Both the position numbers and the translations under genes were made by a program. A stretch of 10,327 nt of DNA from an uncultured Armatimonadota bacterium (GTDB taxonomy: Bacteria; Armatimonadota; Armatimonadia; Armatimonadales; Armatimonadaceae). The DNA lies in contig CAIRTT010000580.1 of NCBI GenBank assembly GCA_903881535.1, forward strand, positions 1 through 10,327, read 5' to 3'. A model generated the notes under the pieces. The model ran no database searches and was not told the origin of the DNA. It saw only the letters and a program-made list of their open reading frames with translations. Positions 6,770 to 10,327 of this stretch are shown piece by piece (the stretch's first letter is position 1; the number at the start of each line of letters is the position of its first letter).

Positions 6770-7675
6770 ATGCTGCGAACTGAGCACAACGACACGTTGA
6801 CATTTATCACCCAGCCTGACCATGGGCGCCTTGCGGGGATGCTTGCGGCACACTGGGGAAATGACTTCTTTACCGCACCGGGCCACTATGGAAATCCGGC
6901 AGAAGCTGACCGTCTGCGTAGCGAGGTCCTTCTCGGCATCGCGGAACACGACAATGGCTGGTGGGAATGGGAAGCAGACCCAAGCACCACGGTTGAAACG
7001 GGCCACCCGATGGGGCTGGGGGAGGTCTTGCAGGATCAACAGGCCGGGATGGAGCGCTGGCACCTCGGAACAGCGAGGTTGCCTACGCATCCCTATGCAA
7101 GTCTGCTGATCTCGTGGCATGCGTACTGGCTTTACGCGATACGTGTGGTCGATCAACCCGATGCACGCTTTACACACCCACTGTTTTGGAAGGGTGCTCC
7201 CGAGCAGCTCTATCCAGGCGCGCTTGATCTACCCAAGGAATTCCTGAGCGGGCTGGCGGTTACCCAGAAACGTCTCGAACAGACGATTTTGGATGATGAA
7301 TGTGGTGCAAACTGGCTCGGTGACGATGTCATCAAACCAAACATCAGGCTGCTGCAGCTCTGTGATGGCCTCTCACTGGCGCTCTGTTCCAAGCTCATCC
7401 CAGCGACATCAGGAATAACCAATGGCCTCGGAAGCGATGACTTTTCACTTATCGGGGTCCCGAGGGCTGGCTGGGATGATTTAGTCGATATCAGCGTTAG
7501 AGCGTTAGGCGGAAATCGACTGGTATTAGACCCTTATCCGTTCGATGTCCCAGAGCTCAAGGTGTCTGTTCCTGCTAAAATTCTGCCTGCCGGAGTTACA
7601 TCGGACCAGAAAATTCATGCCTGGTGGCACAGTTTGCCCCTGCAGCTCATCACTTGGACGCTGGTTGCTCCGTAA
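6770..7675 (+). CDS. DUF3891 family protein, function unknown
   Basis: Predicted soluble cytoplasmic protein of 301 residues, with no signal peptide or membrane helix. It resembles DUF3891 proteins in its opening (strand TFITQPDHGRLAGMLAAHWG, 11-30), then EVLLGIAEHDNGWWEWE (52-68), THPYASLLISWHAYWLY (106-122) and the late LLQLCDGLSLALC (194-206). The biochemical activity of the family is not known to me. What can be seen is a helical body with conserved-looking His18, the His60-Asp61 pair, His117 and Asp199. That order recalls the H...HD...H...D metal site of HD-domain hydrolases; this is inference only. Tryptophan is frequent. The gene lies between two terminators with the redoxin gene. It starts just below the hairpin closing the transporter unit, so it may be expressed by read-through. 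Nothing ties it directly to rhamnose. The family call rests on remembered motif similarity. Confidence 0.75.
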   Translation: MLRTEHNDTLTFITQPDHGRLAGMLAAHWGNDFFTAPGHYGNPAEADRLRSEVLLGIAEHDNGWWEWEADPSTTVETGHPMGLGEVLQDQQAGMERWHLGTARLPTHPYASLLISWHAYWLYAIRVVDQPDARFTHPLFWKGAPEQLYPGALDLPKEFLSGLAVTQKRLEQTILDDECGANWLGDDVIKPNIRLLQLCDGLSLALCSKLIPATSGITNGLGSDDFSLIGVPRAGWDDLVDISVRALGGNRLVLDPYPFDVPELKVSVPAKILPAGVTSDQKIHAWWHSLPLQLITWTLVAP

Positions 7676-7747
7676 GAATCCTGCGATCCTGGTATGGGAA
7701 ACTTTCTCCCGGGTTTCGCCGTAGAATAACCCATTACCGCCCCCAAT

Positions 7748-7752
7748 AGGAG
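7748..7752 (+). promoter_or_regulatory. Ribosome-binding site of the TlpA-like gene
   Basis: AGGAG seven bases before the ATG at 7760. It supports that start, which also gives an intact signal peptide. The 84-bp gap before the gene (7676-7759) has no clear terminator. A TAGAAT at 7722-7727 could serve as a -10 box, but no good -35 is paired with it. Confidence 0.65.
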
Positions 7753-7759
7753 TAACGAT

Positions 7760-8776
7760 ATGCGCACATTTGCGATCATCGCTGCAACCGCAGCACTGAC
7801 ATCCACCATCTCTACCGCTGCAAAGGCTGACCTTAAAGTCGGCGATCCAGCACCACCTCTTAGCGTGGCAAAGTGGGTTAAGGGAACCCCGAACAAGCTG
7901 ACTCCAGGCAAAGTGCACGTTGTTGAGTTCTGGGCGACGTGGTGCGGGCCCTGCAAAGCAACCATCCCACACATCACCGATCTGTCCAAGAAGTACAAGG
8001 CCAAGGCAGACTTCTCTGGCATCTCAATCTGGGAAGGCAATGGCGGTGACACCAATCCCGTAACCATCGCGAAGAAGGTCGATGCATTCATCAAAGAGAT
8101 GGGTGCAAAGATGGACTATTCGATAGCGATGGATTTCAAGATCACCGGCGGGACGATGGCAACCAAGTGGATGGCCGCTGCGGGCGAAAATGGCATCCCA
8201 AGCGCATTCATCATTGATCAAAAGGGCAAAGTAGCCTGGATTGGTCACCCGATGGAGATGGACGGCCCGCTCGAAAAAATCTGCGCTGGTAAGTGGGATG
8301 CTGCTACCTATGCAAAGGAAGCTAATGTCCGCAAGGCTGCTGAGAAGAAAATGCAAGCCTTCGCGATGAAGCTGCAGAACCTCCTCGTGGGTGGCAAACT
8401 GGATGAAGGCATGGCGCTTGTCGATGCTGAAACATCCGGTGATACAGAGGAAGCCAAAGCAATGCGTGGCCAGGTTGCCATGATGCTGAACTCCATCGCG
8501 TGGGCAGTCACAGATCCAAAGCAAAAGCTTCCACCACAATTTGATTCATTGAAAAAGTCGAATGTCGAGCTGGCACGCAAGGCCGTCGCGCTCTCAAATG
8601 GCGAAGATGGTCAGATTCTTGACACCCTGGCATTTGCACTCGCACAGTCTGGCAACTACAAGGAAGCCATCGAGATTCAAGAGAAGGCCATCACCAAGCT
8701 TCCTGCTGGCGCACCTGCTGAAATGAAGAAGGAACTACAAGCCCGCCTCGAGGAATACAAGGCCAAGGCGAAGTAG
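7760..8776 (+). CDS. Exported TlpA/thioredoxin-like protein with alpha-helical TPR-like C-terminal region
   Basis: Probable extracytoplasmic thiol-disulfide oxidoreductase, 338 residues. The N-terminus is a Sec signal peptide (1-23, likely cut after AKA). The thioredoxin fold spans about 26-185. It opens with LKVGDPAPPLSVAKWVKG, the usual redoxin/TlpA entry, then has the active site FWATWCGPCKATIP with Cys62 and Cys65. After it come an insertion-like stretch, the cis-Pro loop in NGIPSAFIID (Pro147) and KVAWIGHP. An extra Cys175 lies near the end of this domain. Residues about 186-338 are helical, rich in Ala, Lys and Glu. One convincing tetratricopeptide-like unit, LDTLAFALAQSGNYKEAIEIQEKAI (287-311), suggests a partner-binding tail. 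The partner may be a protein needing disulfide reduction. No cytochrome c maturation or Dsb genes are next to it. It is followed at once by a strong terminator. Confidence 0.85.
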   Translation: MRTFAIIAATAALTSTISTAAKADLKVGDPAPPLSVAKWVKGTPNKLTPGKVHVVEFWATWCGPCKATIPHITDLSKKYKAKADFSGISIWEGNGGDTNPVTIAKKVDAFIKEMGAKMDYSIAMDFKITGGTMATKWMAAAGENGIPSAFIIDQKGKVAWIGHPMEMDGPLEKICAGKWDAATYAKEANVRKAAEKKMQAFAMKLQNLLVGGKLDEGMALVDAETSGDTEEAKAMRGQVAMMLNSIAWAVTDPKQKLPPQFDSLKKSNVELARKAVALSNGEDGQILDTLAFALAQSGNYKEAIEIQEKAITKLPAGAPAEMKKELQARLEEYKAKAK

Positions 8777-8798
8777 TCTCGCTGGGTTTACTGTTTGT

Positions 8799-8826
8799 CC
8801 GGCCCGGTTACCCCCGGGCCGGTTTT
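8799..8826 (+). terminator. Strong GC-rich rho-independent terminator after the TlpA-like gene
   Basis: CCGGCCCGG (8799-8807) pairs perfectly with CCGGGCCGG (8814-8822) around the loop TTACCC, followed by TTTT and then AATT. The 9-bp all-GC stem is the strongest hairpin in the window. It lies 22 bases after the TlpA-like stop codon and ends only 16 bases before the next ATG. The next gene's ribosome-binding site begins four bases past the T-run. Confidence 0.85.
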
Positions 8827-8830
8827 AATT

Positions 8831-8834
8831 GGAG
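8831..8834 (+). promoter_or_regulatory. Ribosome-binding site of the second rhamnosidase gene
   Basis: GGAG, eight bases before the ATG at 8843 and four bases after the T-run of the terminator hairpin. It fixes the start codon of the downstream gene. Confidence 0.7.
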
Positions 8835-8842
8835 CACGCATC

Positions 8843-10327
8843 ATGAAACCTACAGGGCTGTTGGTTGATTTACAGGATGCCAGTGGTGGCGTTCCGGTAA
8901 CGGACGATAAGCCGCGGATTTCATGGATTCTCCCGGATGGCCCTGAGTGGACGGTACAAACGGGCTATCAAATCACTGTTTACGGTGGATCTGAAAGTCT
9001 GGTCTTTGATACTGGCCGCGTACGTTCTTCCTTATCAACCGCTGCCCGGCTTCCAGCGTTCAATCCGCAGCGGAACCAGAGCTTTACCTTCAAAGTGCGC
9101 TGCTGGAATGCTAAGGGGCGCGTGTCAGAATGGTCAGAAACTGGGAGGTTTTCCACATCTCTGTCCCCGATGCGCTTTCATGTGTCTCCAAAGGACGGGC
9201 TTGTTGTGCGCGAGGAAACGCCTCTCCGTGTCGAAAAGCGGTCCGGGCAGCTTCGGGTCTACGATTTTGGCAGGGCGATGTTTGGAAATGTCATTGTTTC
9301 CGGACCAGTTGGTGCGCGGGTGACCATTCGCTTAGGGGAGGTGTTGACAAATGGACGGATCAACCGCTCGCCCGGTGGAAATGTTCGTTTTCATGAAGAA
9401 GTCGTGACACTTGGCGAATCTGGCAAGTCATCGCTGCGTCTAACGGCCAAGGATACGCGCAGGATGCCGACCGATATCGGGCCTGTGATGCCGTTTCGCT
9501 ACATCGAAGTCGATGGGGCACTAAGCGATGACATCACCGTTAAACGCACCGTGGTGACGGTTCCGTTCAATGCAAATGCTTCAGCGTTTACATCGTCTGA
9601 TGAAACCCTGAACCGCGTTTGGCTGCTTAGTAAAGACACGATGGAAGCGACATCGTTTTGCGGAGTCTACGTAGATGGCGATCGTGAGAGGCTTCCCTAC
9701 GAAGCGGATGCCTACATCAATATGCTTGGGCATTACTGCGTTGATCGCTCCTATACAACCGCTAGGCATACGCATGAACTCCTGATGCTCGAGCCAACGT
9801 GGCCGACAGAGTGGATTCTCTTCAGTGTCCTGATGGCATGGCAGGACCACCTCCATACCGGTGATATCTCGTCGGTTAAACAGCACATTAAGACTATCGA
9901 TGCCAAATCTCTCCAAGCCTTGGCCGGCCCGGATGGCCTCATTTCCACCGTAAACCCTGTGCCAAGCAAGGCTATCCTAAGGTCCATTTTCCGGAATGAG
10001 CCCATAAGGGACATCGTCGACTGGCCGCAGGGGGAGCGAGACAACGTTGAGCTCATGCCAGTCAGCACAATCACTAATGCGTTCTACCTAGCTGCACTTC
10101 GCGATCTTAGCGCGATGTACGAAGCGCTCGGCTACGATGTCAAGGCGGCAGAGGTTGGTCGAACGTTCAAGCGTGTGTATCGCACATTTCAAGAAAAGTG
10201 CTTTGACCCTGTCTTGGAGCGGTACACGGATGGTGTCGGAACCAAGCATGCTGGTCTGCACGCAAACATGTTTCCTCTGGCGTTTGGGCTGGTTCCGGAC
10301 GAATGGGTGGGCAAGGTTGCGGAATAC
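8843..10327 (+). CDS. Alpha-L-rhamnosidase-type GH78 enzyme, 5' part (C-terminus beyond right edge)
   Basis: The frame is open for 495 codons from the ATG to the last base, with no stop. The N-terminus (MKPTGLLVDLQDASGG) has no signal peptide, so the enzyme is predicted cytoplasmic. Residues about 20-106 form an Ig/fibronectin-like domain (GYQITVYGG, WSETGRFST). Residues about 135-240 form the rhamnosidase beta domain (YDFGRAMFGNVIV, RLGEVLTNG, FRYIEVDG). The (alpha/alpha)6 catalytic domain begins near 250 with FTSSDETLNRVW. The block DGDRERLPYEADAY (278-291) replaces the DCPQRDERAGWTGD block of the other rhamnosidase, and PTWPTEW (318-324) and DWPQGERDN (393-401) follow. These mark a different GH78 subtype, which I recall from Bacteroidota and other glycan degraders. 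The expected general base region lies beyond the window, so activity cannot be judged fully. Cleavage of rhamnosides brought in by the neighbouring ABC importer is a reasonable role, but is inferred. Confidence 0.88.
   Translation, partial: MKPTGLLVDLQDASGGVPVTDDKPRISWILPDGPEWTVQTGYQITVYGGSESLVFDTGRVRSSLSTAARLPAFNPQRNQSFTFKVRCWNAKGRVSEWSETGRFSTSLSPMRFHVSPKDGLVVREETPLRVEKRSGQLRVYDFGRAMFGNVIVSGPVGARVTIRLGEVLTNGRINRSPGGNVRFHEEVVTLGESGKSSLRLTAKDTRRMPTDIGPVMPFRYIEVDGALSDDITVKRTVVTVPFNANASAFTSSDETLNRVWLLSKDTMEATSFCGVYVDGDRERLPYEADAYINMLGHYCVDRSYTTARHTHELLMLEPTWPTEWILFSVLMAWQDHLHTGDISSVKQHIKTIDAKSLQALAGPDGLISTVNPVPSKAILRSIFRNEPIRDIVDWPQGERDNVELMPVSTITNAFYLAALRDLSAMYEALGYDVKAAEVGRTFKRVYRTFQEKCFDPVLERYTDGVGTKHAGLHANMFPLAFGLVPDEWVGKVAEY

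Noticed and set aside
5721..6803. Long minus-strand open frame (360 codons) opposite the sugar-binding protein gene
   Set aside because: Its translation has no recognisable domain, and it mirrors the strong codon bias of the clearly real plus-strand gene.
7722..7727. TAGAAT as a promoter -10 box for the TlpA-like gene
   Set aside because: The sequence 17 bases upstream (AAACTT) is a poor -35 match. A single hexamer is not enough evidence.
7691..7738. Imperfect inverted repeat GGTATGGG / CCCATTACC between the DUF3891 and TlpA-like genes
   Set aside because: It has a 31-base loop, a bulge and no T-run, so it does not support a terminator or an operator call.
8937..9396. Two short plus-strand open frames within the second rhamnosidase
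   Set aside because: They are out of frame with the 495-codon rhamnosidase frame and have no family resemblance.
1..10327. CRISPR array, tRNA, insertion sequence or phage genes
   Set aside because: No regularly spaced repeats, cloverleaf-like segments, transposase or integrase motifs were seen on either strand. Nearly all sequence is accounted for by the eight genes.

Overview
The window is a tightly packed, entirely plus-strand bacterial segment. By eye its GC content is in the mid-50s. It is built around uptake and cleavage of L-rhamnose-containing sugars. It holds eight protein genes: six complete and two cut by the window edges. No RNA gene, CRISPR array, insertion sequence or other mobile element is visible. 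The organism cannot be fixed from sequence alone. The lipoprotein-type binding protein, the Sec-exported TlpA-like redoxin with a repeat-like tail, and a DUF3891 protein beside a Rha-type ABC importer fit a free-living, polysaccharide-degrading heterotroph. Armatimonadota, Planctomycetota or a similar phylum would be plausible; this is a guess.

Layout: 1-2051 is the 3' part of a classical GH78 alpha-L-rhamnosidase. It overlaps by 4 bp (GTGA) the gene for a two-domain sugar ABC ATPase (2048-3580, RhaT-like). That gene overlaps by 4 bp (ATGA) the first CUT2 permease (3577-4575, RhaP-like), which in turn overlaps by 4 bp the second permease (4572-5525, RhaQ-like). After a 72-bp spacer comes the lipoprotein sugar-binding protein (5598-6683, RhaS-like), closed by a hairpin terminator (6708-6742). 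A DUF3891 protein follows (6770-7675), then an exported TlpA/thioredoxin-like protein with an alpha-helical, TPR-like tail (7760-8776), closed by a strong GC-rich terminator (8799-8826). Only 16 bp later a second GH78-type alpha-L-rhamnosidase begins (8843), of a clearly different subtype. It has no signal peptide and runs off the right edge with 495 codons visible and no stop.

How it works together: the first five genes look like one transcription unit (rhamnosidase, ATPase, permease, permease, binding protein). The binding protein is well placed to be made in excess, since it has its own strong ribosome-binding site and a terminator right behind it. The importer is of the monosaccharide class (CUT2, RhaSTPQ group), so the default cargo is L-rhamnose. 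The leaderless second rhamnosidase raises the possibility that short rhamnosides are imported and cut inside the cell. No rhamnose isomerase, rhamnulokinase, aldolase, mutarotase or regulator is in the window, so the catabolic part must lie elsewhere or beyond the edges. The DUF3891 and TlpA-like genes have no obvious role in sugar use.

Overall this is mostly a recognisable sugar-utilisation locus. The points most worth checking are the second rhamnosidase that starts directly under a terminator hairpin, the DUF3891 protein with an HD-like arrangement of His/Asp residues, the hairpin over the rhaT start, and the unusual DETT Walker B in the ATPase.
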